Positions 1-9,346 of a stretch of 64,000 bases of DNA are shown here, piece by piece. The position numbers and the translations under genes are program-made. Numbering within the stretch: position 1 is the stretch's first letter; each line of letters opens with the position of its first letter. The notes beneath the pieces were generated by a model. The model was not told where the DNA came from. It worked only from the letters and a program-made list of their open reading frames with translations, and searched no databases. This DNA comes from Nocardia arizonensis (lineage in GTDB: Bacteria > Actinomycetota > Actinomycetes > Mycobacteriales > Mycobacteriaceae): NCBI RefSeq assembly GCF_001310275.1, contig NZ_LGYZ01000109.1:1-64000 (forward strand). Reading direction: 5' to 3'.

Positions 1-38
1 GAGACACAGCCAATGCAGATTCCGATACCCTGCATGCC

Positions 39-1175
39 ATGATCGATCGCCCTCGTCCCAATGTCGGCCCCGAATATCTGGTCGCAGGCCGCTACCGCCT
101 GAAGTCCAAGCTCGGCGGCGGTGGTATGGGCGCGGTGTGGCTCGCGCACGACCGCCTGCTCGATCGCGAGGTCGCTATCAAACAGGTGCTGTCCACCGCC
201 GATCTGCCCGAGGCCGAGGCGGCTCGGGTGCGCGATCAGATCATGCACGAGGGCCGGGTCGCGGCGAAGCTGTCGCACGATCACGCCATCGCCGTATACG
301 ACGTGGCGCTGGAGGCGGGTGAACCCTGGCTGGTCATGGAGCATTTACCGTCGCGAAGTGTGGCGCGGGCGCTGGGGCTGGTCGATACATTGCCCGTGAT
401 CGAGGTCGCCCAGATCGGGGCGCAGGTCGCGGACGCGCTGGCGGCGGCGCATTCGGTCGGCATCGTGCACCGCGACATCAAGCCGGGCAATATCCTTGTC
501 GCCGACCGCGGTCCGGGTGTCGGTCTGGCCAAGCTGAGCGACTTCGGTATCTCCCGGGGTGCGGGCGATCTGTCGGAGGAGCCGGACGGCGTCATCACCG
601 GTACGCCCGCCTATCTGCCGCCGGAGGTGGCGCGCGGGGGGCGGCCGACCGAGGCCAGCGACGTATTCTCCCTGGGCGCGACGCTGTACACCGCTATCGA
701 GGGGCAGCCGCCGTTCGGGCTGGACGAGGACAGCGATGTCCTGGTGCAGCGGGCGGCCATGGCGCAGATCATCCCGCCGACCCGCAGCGGCGTGCTCACC
801 AATGCGCTGCTGCACATGATGGAACCCGCGCCGCAGCGCAGGCCGACGATGGCCGAGGCGCGTGACGAGATCCTCACCGCCGCTTTCGGTCCCGGTACCG
901 GGCCCTATATTCTCGGCGCGCCGGTGCGCACCGAGGACGGCACGATTCCGGCGTGGGCGGCCCGCAATTCGGCGTCCGGTCTGCGCAGCCCGCATTCCGC
1001 GCCGCTGCCACGCCCGCAGCGTCAGCAGCCCGCGCGCCCCGCCGCCGCGTCCGTCGCGCGGCAGCTCGGTCAACGCGCACAGGGCGATTCGTCGAGCAAC
1101 GCGCCGTTGGCCATCGCCATCGGCCTGCTCATCGGACTGGTCATCGTCATCGCGATCCTGGTCGCGGTGATGTAG
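39..1175 (+). CDS. Membrane-anchored Ser/Thr protein kinase (PknB/Hanks type)
   Basis: A 378-residue protein kinase that should phosphorylate Ser/Thr on cytoplasmic targets. The glycine-rich loop (GGGGMG) lies near residues 26-31, the ATP-binding Lys is K48 in VAIKQV, the catalytic loop HRDIKPGN is at about 144-151, and DFG at 168-170 is followed by the activation segment GTPAYLPPE. All key catalytic residues are present. The kinase domain ends near residue 280. A Pro/Arg-rich linker follows, then one transmembrane helix at about 355-378 with almost nothing outside the membrane, so there is no extracellular sensor domain. The ATG at 39 is the first good start. The gene converges on the response regulator with a gap of only three bases. 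Confidence 0.93.
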   Translation: MIDRPRPNVGPEYLVAGRYRLKSKLGGGGMGAVWLAHDRLLDREVAIKQVLSTADLPEAEAARVRDQIMHEGRVAAKLSHDHAIAVYDVALEAGEPWLVMEHLPSRSVARALGLVDTLPVIEVAQIGAQVADALAAAHSVGIVHRDIKPGNILVADRGPGVGLAKLSDFGISRGAGDLSEEPDGVITGTPAYLPPEVARGGRPTEASDVFSLGATLYTAIEGQPPFGLDEDSDVLVQRAAMAQIIPPTRSGVLTNALLHMMEPAPQRRPTMAEARDEILTAAFGPGTGPYILGAPVRTEDGTIPAWAARNSASGLRSPHSAPLPRPQRQQPARPAAASVARQLGQRAQGDSSSNAPLAIAIGLLIGLVIVIAILVAVM

Positions 1176-1178
1176 GGC

Positions 1179-1820
1179 TCAGTCGATTCGGCGGCGGTGT
1201 GCCCAGCGGGTCAGCGCATTTCGATTGGACTGCTGGGTCTTGCGCAGCACATTGGAGGCGTGGGTCTCCACGGTTTTGACCGAGATGTAGAGGTTCTCGG
1301 CGATCTCGCGGTAGGTGTAGCCGCGCGCGAGCAGCCGCAGCACCTCGAGTTCGCGGGGTGTGAGCGAATCGAGTTCGGGGTCGAGCGGCGGTTCCGGCGC
1401 CGGTGAGCGCCCGGTGAAGGAGTCGAGGACGAATCCGGCCAGGCGCGGACTGAACACCGCGTCACCGCCCGCGACGCGGCGGATGCCGTCGGCGAGTTCG
1501 GATCCCGAGATCGTCTTGGTGACGTAGCCGCGCGCGCCCGCGCGGATCACCGCGATCACGTCCTCGGCGGCGTCGGACACGCTCAGTGCCAGGCAGACCG
1601 GTCCGTCCTCGATTCCGTAGAGCACCGCGACCCCGCCGCCGTCGGGCATGTGCACATCCAGCAGCACCACATCGGGCCGCGCCGCCGCGATACCCGCGAT
1701 GGCCTCGGCCACCCCGCCTGCTTCGCCGACCACCTCCATATCGGGTTCACGACTCAGCTCCGCTCGCACACCCGACCGGAACACGGCGTGATCATCGACG
1801 AGAAAGACCCGCACGCTCAC
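1179..1820 (-). CDS. LuxR/NarL-family response regulator (EsrR-like)
   Basis: A 213-residue two-component response regulator. The receiver domain has the acidic pair D9/D10, the phospho-acceptor D55 in LLDVHMP and the conserved Lys near residue 102 in YVTKT. A LuxR-type helix-turn-helix occupies about residues 150-213 (SLTPRELEVLRLLARG, then YISVKTVETH). It lies downstream of the PspC-fused histidine kinase on the same strand, its obvious partner. In Corynebacterium the EsrS-EsrR pair, beside a PspC-domain protein EsrI and near guaA, controls an envelope stress response. This arrangement matches, so the same role is a reasonable inference. Confidence 0.92.
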   Translation of the reverse strand: MSVRVFLVDDHAVFRSGVRAELSREPDMEVVGEAGGVAEAIAGIAAARPDVVLLDVHMPDGGGVAVLYGIEDGPVCLALSVSDAAEDVIAVIRAGARGYVTKTISGSELADGIRRVAGGDAVFSPRLAGFVLDSFTGRSPAPEPPLDPELDSLTPRELEVLRLLARGYTYREIAENLYISVKTVETHASNVLRKTQQSNRNALTRWAHRRRID

Positions 1821-1954
1821 CTACTTCTCCTTACTTCGGTGGATCTCGTCCACCCGGACCCGCGACCGCCCGCGGACGATCGCACACCATCGGTATCACA
1901 CCCGACGCGCCCGCCGCCCGTCTCGATCCGCCTCCCGTCCCCCACGGGTCACGA

Positions 1955-3331
1955 TCAGGGGCGAACCGGCTCCGGTTCCACCGCGGCGGTGTCGGCCGGG
2001 GCGGCGGCGTCGGCGGCGTCGGTGCGCGGCATGGTGATGCGCACCTCGGTGCCGCGGCCGGGGGTGGACAGGATCTCGACCTGTCCACCGCGGCGTTCGA
2101 TGCGGCCGCGAATGGATTTGGACAGGCCCTGGCGGTCGTGGGGGACGGCGTCGAGGTCGAAACCCGCGCCGCGGTCGCGCACGAAGATGCTCACCTGATG
2201 CGGTTCGGCCTCGGCGAACAGGTCGATATTCGGCACGCCCGCGTGTTTGGCCGCGTTCACCATCGCCTCGCGACTCGCGCCGAGCAAGGCGGTGAAATGC
2301 TCCTTGGGTAGGCCGCTGCCGGTGTCACCGGTATCCATGGACACATCGCCCACGGTCACGGGCGTGACCTGCACGCCGTGCTGATCCTCGACCTCGCCCG
2401 CGATGGTGCGCAGCGCCGCGGCCAGACTCGACTGGGCCGGACCCGCGTCTTCGAACAGCCATTTGCGCAGTTCACGCTCCTGACTGCGGGCCAGCCTTGT
2501 CACCTCCTGCGGATCATCGGCCTGCCGCTGGATGAGCGCGAGCGTCTGGAGGACGGAATCGTGCAGGTGCGAGGCGATCTCCTCGCGCTCCTCGTTGCGG
2601 ATGCGGGCGGCCCGTTCGGCGTTCAGCGCGCGCACCATGCGCAGCCACAGCGGCACCGTCAGCAGTCCCGCCCCGACCAGCGTGACACCCACCGCGACCA
2701 GCGCGGACCCGAGCGATCCCAGATCGATCCTGGCCAGCACCACCACGCCGAGTCCGAGCACGATCATGGTGGCGCCCGCGACGATGCGGGCCCATGTCAC
2801 CACCGACGGCCGCGCGGGCAGACCGAGCAGCGACCGCGGGCCGTCGGCGTCGTATTCGCGCCAGACCAGCGCCGCGCCGAGAGCGACCACCACGATCGGG
2901 ACGATGATCTTGGCCGCGACTGTCCCGCTCATCAGCCACGACACCGCCACGGCGAGTCCGAGTCCGAGCAGCGCCAGACCTACCGCCTGCCTGCGCTCGG
3001 CGGCCGAGGCGCGCGCCGAATCGGTGCCGCCCGGTGTGAAGATCCACAGCAGCGCGTAGGCGGCGATACCCGCGCCCGCCAGCGCCGATAGCAGCACGAA
3101 GACCATGCGGACGGTGAAGACGTCGAGTCCGAGATGGTCGGCGACACCGCCCGCGACACCGCCGACGATGCGCCCGCCCGATCGCCGGACCAGCCGCACC
3201 TGCGGCTGCGGACCCAGATCCAGCACCGGCGCCGTCCCGCGCGCGGGGCCGAACCCGAATATCGTCCCCGGATCGGGCCGCGGCCCCGCCGGCCCGCGGG
3301 CAGCGTCGGACACAGGAACAGTCGGGTACAT
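1955..3331 (-). CDS. PspC-domain sensor histidine kinase (EsrS-like)
   Basis: A 458-residue membrane sensor kinase. Residues about 47-105 form a PspC domain (GGVAGGVADHLG motif, then a hydrophobic helix). Several further transmembrane helices lie between about 115 and 230. A HisKA_3 dimerisation domain follows, with EIASHLHDSV placing the phospho-acceptor at about H257. A C-terminal HATPase_c domain (N-box NAAKHAG, G-box RDRGAGF) completes the kinase. PspC at the N-terminus suggests sensing of membrane or envelope stress. It is followed on the same strand by its LuxR-type regulator, after a gap of about 130 bases. It is transcribed away from the PspC membrane protein at 3549. Confidence 0.92.
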   Translation of the reverse strand: MYPTVPVSDAARGPAGPRPDPGTIFGFGPARGTAPVLDLGPQPQVRLVRRSGGRIVGGVAGGVADHLGLDVFTVRMVFVLLSALAGAGIAAYALLWIFTPGGTDSARASAAERRQAVGLALLGLGLAVAVSWLMSGTVAAKIIVPIVVVALGAALVWREYDADGPRSLLGLPARPSVVTWARIVAGATMIVLGLGVVVLARIDLGSLGSALVAVGVTLVGAGLLTVPLWLRMVRALNAERAARIRNEEREEIASHLHDSVLQTLALIQRQADDPQEVTRLARSQERELRKWLFEDAGPAQSSLAAALRTIAGEVEDQHGVQVTPVTVGDVSMDTGDTGSGLPKEHFTALLGASREAMVNAAKHAGVPNIDLFAEAEPHQVSIFVRDRGAGFDLDAVPHDRQGLSKSIRGRIERRGGQVEILSTPGRGTEVRITMPRTDAADAAAPADTAAVEPEPVRP

Positions 3332-3548
3332 ATCTCCGATACTGGCACGTCCGGCATCCGGGGGGCATCAGGATTCACCCTGAACTCGCCGCGTGCCGCG
3401 ACCCGCTGTCCTCGTCGCCGATCCGGTCGAGACTGGCCCTGACGTCCACGCCTGCGTCATCTCCTCCGACTCGGCCGGACCCCGCCGGGCGTATCGGGAG
3501 CGGAATCAGGGTTCCCCCCGATGCGCATCGGCGCGTTTTCGGCCGACC

Positions 3549-5120
3549 ATGGAGACCATGACGAGAACGAGCTTCGGCGATCAACTCCAGCAGATGTGGC
3601 ACACGCGGCCCGTCCGGTTGCCGCGGCAGGGACCGGTCGCGGGTGTCGCGGCCGGTTTCGGCAGGCGTTACCACATCGACCCGGTCCTGATCCGGGTCGC
3701 CTTCGTGGTCTCGACGCTGTTCGGCGGAGCCGGAATCGTCCTGTACCTGCTGGCGTGGCTGCTGCTGAGTCAGGCGGGCGACGAGAATTCGGCGGCGGAA
3801 TCGCTGTTCGGCAAGGGCGGCAGTTCGCAGTCGCCGACCAAGACCATCGTGCTGATCGTGGCGCTGGCCATCGCGGTCACCACGATGGGCCCGGTCGGCA
3901 TGGGTCTGGCCGGATCCGGCGCGATCAGCCTCGCGCTCATGCTCGCGGGCTGGTGGATGCTGCACATGCGCACACCTCAGCCGCCGCCCGGCACCAGTCA
4001 GCTCGACAACGACACGGGCTTCGGCGGCCTCGGCTCCGACAGCGGCAGCTTCGACGGCGGACTCACCGCCACCGGATATCCGGGCGCGGTCTTCCCGTCC
4101 GGCACCGCGGGCAGCTTCTACGCACCGGACAATCCGATCTCGCCCGTGTACACGCCCTATACGAAGTTGCCGGACACCTACGTCCCGGACCCCGCGCCCC
4201 CGGCGACCGAACCGGCCACCGATACCGCGGCGCACGCATCACAGCCGACCGTCGATCTACGGAAGGGCGACGCCGCCACCGTGCTCGAACCAGGAGACTC
4301 CGCTCCCACGGAAGCCGACGAGGACCGTTCTGCCGAATCCTCCGACTCCGCGGCGCGGACCGCCCCGCCGGACGACGGCCCCGGTGGCGCGCCGTCGGTG
4401 GTCGAGGCCGCACCGCCGCGCACCGGCCACATTCCCGTCATGGCGGGCACGACACCGCCGTCCTGGGATCCGCTCGGTGTCGCCCCGCTGGCCTGGGATC
4501 TGCCCGAACCGACCCCGGCGCGCACGGTCGTCGCGCCGCCACCCGAACGCCCCCGCTCCCGCTACACCCCGGTCGTCATCGGCCTGGCCATCCTCGCCGC
4601 GGCCTGCGCGGGCGCGGCGGCCGCGTCCGGCGTCGAATGGATGACACCCGCCCGGATCGCCGCGGTGGCGCTGGCGGTGGTCGGCGTCGGACTCGTCGCG
4701 GGCGTCTTCCTGCGCCGCGGCGGGGGTTTGCTCGTGGTCACCGCGCCGCTGGCCGCCTTCGCCGTCGCCGCCTCGCTCATCGGCCCCATCGAATTCGACC
4801 GGACCGCGATGGGCGACCGCACCTGGACCCCGGCCACGATGGCCGACCTCGAAACCGACTACCACCTGTCCATGGGATCGGGAACACTCGACCTGCGGTC
4901 ACTGCGCCTCACCGAGAACCGCACGGTGGACCTGTCCATCCGCATGGGCGAGGCCAGGGTGCTGCTGCCCGCCGATATGACCGTGCGCACCGTCTGCACG
5001 GTGAGCATGGGCGATCAGACCTGCCCCACCGGCGTCAGCGGTCCGAACACACCGGGCGCGCCGGTACTCGACCTGAACGTCGACGTCCGCATGGGAGAAG
5101 TGAGGGTGGAACGTGGCTGA
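3549..5120 (+). CDS. PspC-domain multi-pass membrane protein (EsrI-like)
   Basis: A membrane protein of about 523 residues, divergent from the PspC histidine kinase. An N-terminal PspC domain (GVAAGFGRRYHID, then YLLAWLLLSQ) is followed by two transmembrane helices, a long acidic Pro/Ser-rich cytoplasmic-type linker, and three more helices around residues 340-420. The C-terminal domain is rich in short beta-like repeats (SMGSGTLDL, IRMGEARVLLP, DVRMGEVRVE), resembling the LiaF-type C-terminal domain found in envelope-stress inhibitors. The frame is open further upstream from a GTG at 3393, but conservation begins just after the ATG at 3549 or 3558, so I use 3549. Likely role: membrane inhibitor or modulator of the adjacent kinase. 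Confidence 0.85.
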   Translation: METMTRTSFGDQLQQMWHTRPVRLPRQGPVAGVAAGFGRRYHIDPVLIRVAFVVSTLFGGAGIVLYLLAWLLLSQAGDENSAAESLFGKGGSSQSPTKTIVLIVALAIAVTTMGPVGMGLAGSGAISLALMLAGWWMLHMRTPQPPPGTSQLDNDTGFGGLGSDSGSFDGGLTATGYPGAVFPSGTAGSFYAPDNPISPVYTPYTKLPDTYVPDPAPPATEPATDTAAHASQPTVDLRKGDAATVLEPGDSAPTEADEDRSAESSDSAARTAPPDDGPGGAPSVVEAAPPRTGHIPVMAGTTPPSWDPLGVAPLAWDLPEPTPARTVVAPPPERPRSRYTPVVIGLAILAAACAGAAAASGVEWMTPARIAAVALAVVGVGLVAGVFLRRGGGLLVVTAPLAAFAVAASLIGPIEFDRTAMGDRTWTPATMADLETDYHLSMGSGTLDLRSLRLTENRTVDLSIRMGEARVLLPADMTVRTVCTVSMGDQTCPTGVSGPNTPGAPVLDLNVDVRMGEVRVERG

Positions 5121-5307
5121 GAACAAGCGCGGCCTGTCGATCTCGCAGCTGATCATCGGGTTGCTCGCCGTAGGGGTGAGCGTCTGCGTCCTCGCCGGAT
5201 CCGGCACCGTCTCCGCGGTCGCCGCCCTCCCGCTCGGCTGGATCGTCGTGGTCGTCGCCATCGTCATCGGCGGCGCACTGGTGATCTCGCCCCGCGGACG
5301 TCGTTGA
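5113..5307 (+). CDS. Small two-helix membrane protein
   Basis: A 64-residue protein with two hydrophobic helices (about residues 9-28 and 38-58) and a basic C-terminal tail. The GTG start overlaps the last codons of the PspC protein by eight bases, with a GAGG-like site upstream, indicating translational coupling and a shared transcript. I do not recognise a family. Position suggests an accessory subunit of the PspC envelope-stress module. Confidence 0.75.
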   Translation: MAENKRGLSISQLIIGLLAVGVSVCVLAGSGTVSAVAALPLGWIVVVVAIVIGGALVISPRGRR

Positions 5308-5390
5308 CCCACGCGATATTTCGCTTCGACCTGCCATGACCCGCCCGACGCCGGACGGGTCACCCGCATCCGACAGCACGGAGATCCACG

Positions 5391-5549
5391 ATGGCCGCAC
5401 CGCAATCCGACCGCGACGACACCGAACCCCGACCGCGGCGGCCGACACCGCCGCAGCCGCCCCGGCTCGGCGGCATCCTGCTCGGCCAACTGGTCCTCGG
5501 CGGGACGCGGTCGCCGCGCCGCGAACCGGTGCGGCCCGCGCCCGAATGA
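5391..5549 (+). CDS. Small hypothetical protein, 52 residues
   Basis: A short reading frame starting ATG at 5391 with a clear GGAG ribosome site seven bases upstream, ending TGA at 5547-5549. The N-terminal half is charged and proline-rich; a short central hydrophobic stretch (LGGILLGQLVLGG) is followed by a basic tail. It follows the PspC module in the same direction and ends before the convergent guaA. No family is recognised. The ribosome site and position favour a real gene, but the length makes this uncertain. Confidence 0.45.
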   Translation: MAAPQSDRDDTEPRPRRPTPPQPPRLGGILLGQLVLGGTRSPRREPVRPAPE

Positions 5550-5589
5550 GCCTGCGGCACAATCTATCCCGGAGCGCGCCTGCCGCGTG

Positions 5590-7161
5590 TCACTCCCATT
5601 CGATGGTGCCCGGCGGCTTGCTGGTCACATCGAGCACCACGCGGTTCACCTCGGCCACCTCGTTGGTGATACGGGTGGAGATGCGCTCGAGCACGTCGTA
5701 GGGCAGGCGGGTCCAGTCCGCGGTCATGGCGTCCTCACTGGACACCGGACGCAGCACGATCGGGTGACCGTATGTGCGGCCGTCGCCCTGCACGCCGACA
5801 CTGCGCACATCGGCCAGCAGCACCACCGGGCACTGCCAGATCTGGCCGTCCAGATTCGCCGCCGTCAACTCCTCGCGGGCGATGGCATCGGCCTGGCGCA
5901 GGGTCTCGAGCCGATCACCGGTCACCTCGCCGACGATGCGGATGGCCAGCCCCGGGCCAGGGAACGGCTGGCGCGCGACGATCTCCTCCGGCAGACCCAG
6001 CTCGCGGCCGACCGCGCGCACCTCGTCCTTGAACAGCAGCCGCAGCGGTTCGACGAGTTCGAACTCCAGATCCTCGGGCAGACCGCCGACATTGTGGTGC
6101 GACTTGATATTCGCCGTCCCGGCACCGCCGCCGGACTCGACCACATCCGGATACAGCGTGCCCTGCACCAGGAATTCCACCGATGCGGCGGCATCGCCTT
6201 GTTCGGCCACGACCTCGCTCACCGCGTCCTCGAAGGAACGGATGAACTCGCGGCCGATGATCTTGCGCTTCTCCTCGGGATCGGTGACGCCCTTCAATTC
6301 ACCGAGGAACTTCTCCACCGCGTCGACGGTCACCAGCTTCGCGCCGGTCGCGGCGACGAAATCCTGCTGCACCTGCTCGCGCTCCCCCGCCCGCAACAGA
6401 CCGTGGTCGACGAAGACGCAGGTCAAACGGTCGCCGATGGCGCGCTGCACCAGGGCCGCGGCGACCGCGCTGTCCACACCGCCGGACAGACCGCAGATCG
6501 CGAAACCGTCGCCGATCCGCGCGCGCACCGACTCGACCAGCGACTCGGCGATATTGGCCGGGGTCCAGGTGGCGGGAATGCCCGCGATCTCGTGCAGGAA
6601 CCGGCTCAGCACCTGCTGACCGTGCGGCGAATGCAGCACCTCGGGGTGGTACTGCACACCCGCCAACCGCCGGGCGCGGTCCTCGAACGCGGCGACCGGG
6701 GCGCCCGCGGTGGTGCCGGTGACCTCGAACCCGGCGGGCGCGTCGGTGACCGCGTCACCGTGACTCATCCACACCGGCTGAATGGTCGGCAGACCACCGT
6801 GCAGCACACCGCCGTCGATATTGAGTTCGGTACGGCCGTATTCGCGGGTGCCGGTGTGCGCGACGGTGCCGCCGAGCGCCTGCGCCATCGCCTGGAATCC
6901 GTAACAGATGCCGAAGACCGGCACGTCGATATCGAAGAGCCGCTTATCCAGCTGCGGCGCGCCCTCGGCGTACACGCTGGCGGGACCGCCGGACAGAACA
7001 ACCGCGAGCGGCTGTTTCTCCTCGATCTCCTCGACCGTCATGGTGTGCGGGATCACCTCGGAGTAGACACTCGCTTCACGAACCCGCCGAGCGATCAGCT
7101 GGGCGTATTGAGCGCCGAAGTCGATGACGAGGACCGGTCTCTGGGATTCTGCCACCGCCAT
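5590..7161 (-). CDS. guaA: GMP synthase (glutamine-hydrolysing)
   Basis: A 523-residue enzyme converting XMP, glutamine and ATP to GMP, the last step of guanine nucleotide synthesis. The class I glutamine amidotransferase domain has its nucleophile C86 (GICYGFQ) and the His/Glu of YHPEV at about 172-174. The ATP-pyrophosphatase domain carries the P-loop SGGVDS near residues 226-231. The C-terminal dimerisation domain ends with the typical KPPGTIEWE. Length and all motifs are standard for a single-chain GuaA. It lies on the same strand as guaB3 and guaB2 but is separated from them by a hydrolase-like gene. Confidence 0.98.
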   Translation of the reverse strand: MAVAESQRPVLVIDFGAQYAQLIARRVREASVYSEVIPHTMTVEEIEEKQPLAVVLSGGPASVYAEGAPQLDKRLFDIDVPVFGICYGFQAMAQALGGTVAHTGTREYGRTELNIDGGVLHGGLPTIQPVWMSHGDAVTDAPAGFEVTGTTAGAPVAAFEDRARRLAGVQYHPEVLHSPHGQQVLSRFLHEIAGIPATWTPANIAESLVESVRARIGDGFAICGLSGGVDSAVAAALVQRAIGDRLTCVFVDHGLLRAGEREQVQQDFVAATGAKLVTVDAVEKFLGELKGVTDPEEKRKIIGREFIRSFEDAVSEVVAEQGDAAASVEFLVQGTLYPDVVESGGGAGTANIKSHHNVGGLPEDLEFELVEPLRLLFKDEVRAVGRELGLPEEIVARQPFPGPGLAIRIVGEVTGDRLETLRQADAIAREELTAANLDGQIWQCPVVLLADVRSVGVQGDGRTYGHPIVLRPVSSEDAMTADWTRLPYDVLERISTRITNEVAEVNRVVLDVTSKPPGTIEWE

Positions 7162-7294
7162 AGTCTAGTGAGCCGACCCGGCGCTCGATCAGCGGGCACG
7201 AGCCCGGTGACCTGGGCGCGAACGCCGACGGAAAACCTGAGCGAGCCGGCGAATCCCGCGGCGCGCGCCCGCGCCGCTCGTTATCCTCGAGCAC

Positions 7295-8155
7295 GTGCCA
7301 TTCGCCCGCGCGATCGACGCCGACATCCACTTCGAGGACAGCGGCGGAGACGGCCCCCCGGTGCTACTGGCGCACGAATTCTTCATGGACCGCACCATGT
7401 TCGCCTCGCAGATGGCCGCGCTCGCGCCCGATTACCGCATCGTCACCTGGGACGCGCGCGGCCACGGCCGCACCAAGGACCAAGGGCTGCCTTTCACCTA
7501 CTGGACCGCCGCCCGCGACGCGCTGACCATCCTCGACCACCTCGGCGCCGAACGCGCCGTCATCGGCGGCACCGCCCAGGGCGGATTCACCGCGCTGCGC
7601 GCCGCGCTCATCGCACCGGAACGGGTCTCGGCGCTCATCCTCATCGGCACCGAAGCACACGGCCCGACCAGCGAGCAATCCGCCGCGACCCAGGAATTCC
7701 TCGACGAGTGGTACGACGACGAATCCCGCCGCGACGCGGTGAAACGCTTGGCGCACTGGCTGATCGGCGACGACGATTGGTACTGCGGCATCTGGACCAG
7801 ACGGTGGATGCGGCGCGAACCCGAGAGCATCGAAGTCGCGGCGGGCTGTCTGCTCAGCCGCGAATCCGTCCTCGACCGCCTGCGCGAGATCACCTGCCCC
7901 GCGCTGGTCATCCACGCCACCGACAGCGGCATACCGCATGAACGCGCCCACCGGCTGGCCCAGGGATTACGCGCGGCCACCTACGTGGAGATCGCGGGCG
8001 CGCGCCTGGCCGCGACCATGACCCACCCGGAACCGGTGAACCACGCCATCCGAGAATTCCTGCGCGACAACGTCGCATCCGACCGCCCCGCCGCCAAACG
8101 CGCGACGGTCAGCGCGCACCGGCGCGGCGACGATACCGTCAAGCGCGGACGCTGA
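7295..8155 (+). CDS. Alpha/beta-hydrolase-fold protein, nucleophile Ser replaced by Ala
   Basis: A 286-residue alpha/beta-hydrolase-fold protein. The early fold is typical: LLAHEFFMD in the oxyanion region and TWDARGHGRT. At the nucleophile elbow, where relatives have G-T-S-Q-G-G, this sequence reads G-T-A-Q-G-G, and the codon is GCC. The C-terminal segment that should carry the catalytic His (usually GAGH) reads GARLAATMTHPEP, so that His also appears displaced or lost. It may be a non-catalytic pseudo-hydrolase. The frame is intact, arguing against random decay. It is divergent from guaA and overlaps the 3' end of guaB3 by 17 bases. The start is GTG at 7295. Confidence 0.85.
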   Translation: MPFARAIDADIHFEDSGGDGPPVLLAHEFFMDRTMFASQMAALAPDYRIVTWDARGHGRTKDQGLPFTYWTAARDALTILDHLGAERAVIGGTAQGGFTALRAALIAPERVSALILIGTEAHGPTSEQSAATQEFLDEWYDDESRRDAVKRLAHWLIGDDDWYCGIWTRRWMRREPESIEVAAGCLLSRESVLDRLREITCPALVIHATDSGIPHERAHRLAQGLRAATYVEIAGARLAATMTHPEPVNHAIREFLRDNVASDRPAAKRATVSAHRRGDDTVKRGR

Positions 8156-9326
8156 GCCCCACCTTCTGGAACTCCTTCAGATCCGAATAGCCGGCCTTGG
8201 CCATCGAGCGCCGCAGTCCGCCAACCAGATTCAACGAACCGAACGGATCGTCGGACGGCCCGAACAGCACCCGCTCGAGATTCGGCCGTACCGGCTCACC
8301 GGCGCTCTCACCGCCAAGATCCCACGGATCATCGACATGCAGCATGGAACCGCGCGGCACCGACGGATGCGCCGCCGCCGAGGGCCAGTACCAACCCCGG
8401 CCCGGGGCCTCGGCCGCCACCGCCAGCGGCACGCCGAGCATTACCGCGTCCGCGCCGCAGGCGATCGACTTCGCCAGATGACCCGAAGTCGCGACATCGC
8501 CGTCCGCGATCACGTGCACGTAACGGCCACCGGTCTCGTCCAGGTAGTCGCGCCGCGCCGCCGCCGCATCCGCGATCGCCGTCGCCATCGGCACCCCGAT
8601 ACCCAGTACCTCACCGGTGGTCGTCGCACCCGGATACGAGCCGTAACCGACGATCACACCCGCCGCGCCGGTGCGCATCAGATGCAGCGCGGTGCGGTGA
8701 TCGCTCACCCCGCCCGCCACCACCGGCACATCCAACTCGGCGATGAAGGTCTTCAGATTCAGCGGCTCGCCCTCGGCGCCCTCCGCGGCATTCGAGGCGC
8801 TCACATGTTCGGCCGAAATGATCGTGCCGTGCACCACCAGCAGGTCGATGCCCGCCTGCACCAGTGCCGGCGTCAAGGTGCGGGCATTCTGCGGACTCAC
8901 CCGCACCGCCACCGTCACACCCGCGGCACGCACCTCCGCCACCGCGGCGGCCAGCAGATCCGGCTGCATCGGCGCGGCGTGCAACTCCTGTAGTAACGCG
9001 ACCGCACGCTCGTAGCCACCCTTGCCGACCAATTCCAGCAACTGGTCGATCTTGCCCTCGACGTCGGCGTGCCGCGCCCACAGGCCCTCGCCGTTGATCA
9101 CGCCCAAACCACCAAGACGTCCCAACTCCACGGCGAACCGAGGCGAAACCAGCGCGTCGGTCGGATGCGACAGGAACGGAATGTCGAACCGGTAGGCATC
9201 CAACTGCCAGGACAACGACACCTGCTTCGACGAGCGGGTACGCCGCGACGGAACGATATCGACATCGTCCAGTTCATAGGTCCGCCGAGCGGTCCGGCCC
9301 ATGCCGATCTCGACCATGTCGCGCAC
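8139..9326 (-). CDS. guaB3: IMP dehydrogenase-related protein GuaB3
   Basis: A 395-residue TIM-barrel protein of the GuaB3 (Rv3410c-type) family. It is shorter than true IMP dehydrogenase: there are no CBS domains, and the active-site loop that carries the catalytic Cys in guaB2 (GPGSICTTR) is replaced by a Cys-free segment (YPGATTTGE). Phosphate-binding glycine motifs are retained. Its biochemical role in actinobacteria is not settled; oxidoreductase activity on IMP is doubtful from sequence. The start is a GTG preceded by a strong AGGAGG site. It lies downstream of guaB2 on the same strand across a long structured gap. Confidence 0.92.
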   Translation of the reverse strand: MRDMVEIGMGRTARRTYELDDVDIVPSRRTRSSKQVSLSWQLDAYRFDIPFLSHPTDALVSPRFAVELGRLGGLGVINGEGLWARHADVEGKIDQLLELVGKGGYERAVALLQELHAAPMQPDLLAAAVAEVRAAGVTVAVRVSPQNARTLTPALVQAGIDLLVVHGTIISAEHVSASNAAEGAEGEPLNLKTFIAELDVPVVAGGVSDHRTALHLMRTGAAGVIVGYGSYPGATTTGEVLGIGVPMATAIADAAAARRDYLDETGGRYVHVIADGDVATSGHLAKSIACGADAVMLGVPLAVAAEAPGRGWYWPSAAAHPSVPRGSMLHVDDPWDLGGESAGEPVRPNLERVLFGPSDDPFGSLNLVGGLRRSMAKAGYSDLKEFQKVGLSVRA

Positions 9327-9346
9327 AGTGTCCTCCTGTATCTATG

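Noticed and set aside
3393..3548. Upstream extension of the PspC membrane protein from a GTG
   Set aside because: The 52 extra residues have no PspC-like content; the domain begins just after the ATG at 3549.
5587..7941. Very long plus-strand frame opposite guaA
   Set aside because: It is the antisense shadow of guaA in GC-rich DNA; rich in Arg/His/Gly, no ribosome site and no recognisable domain, while guaA has all its motifs.
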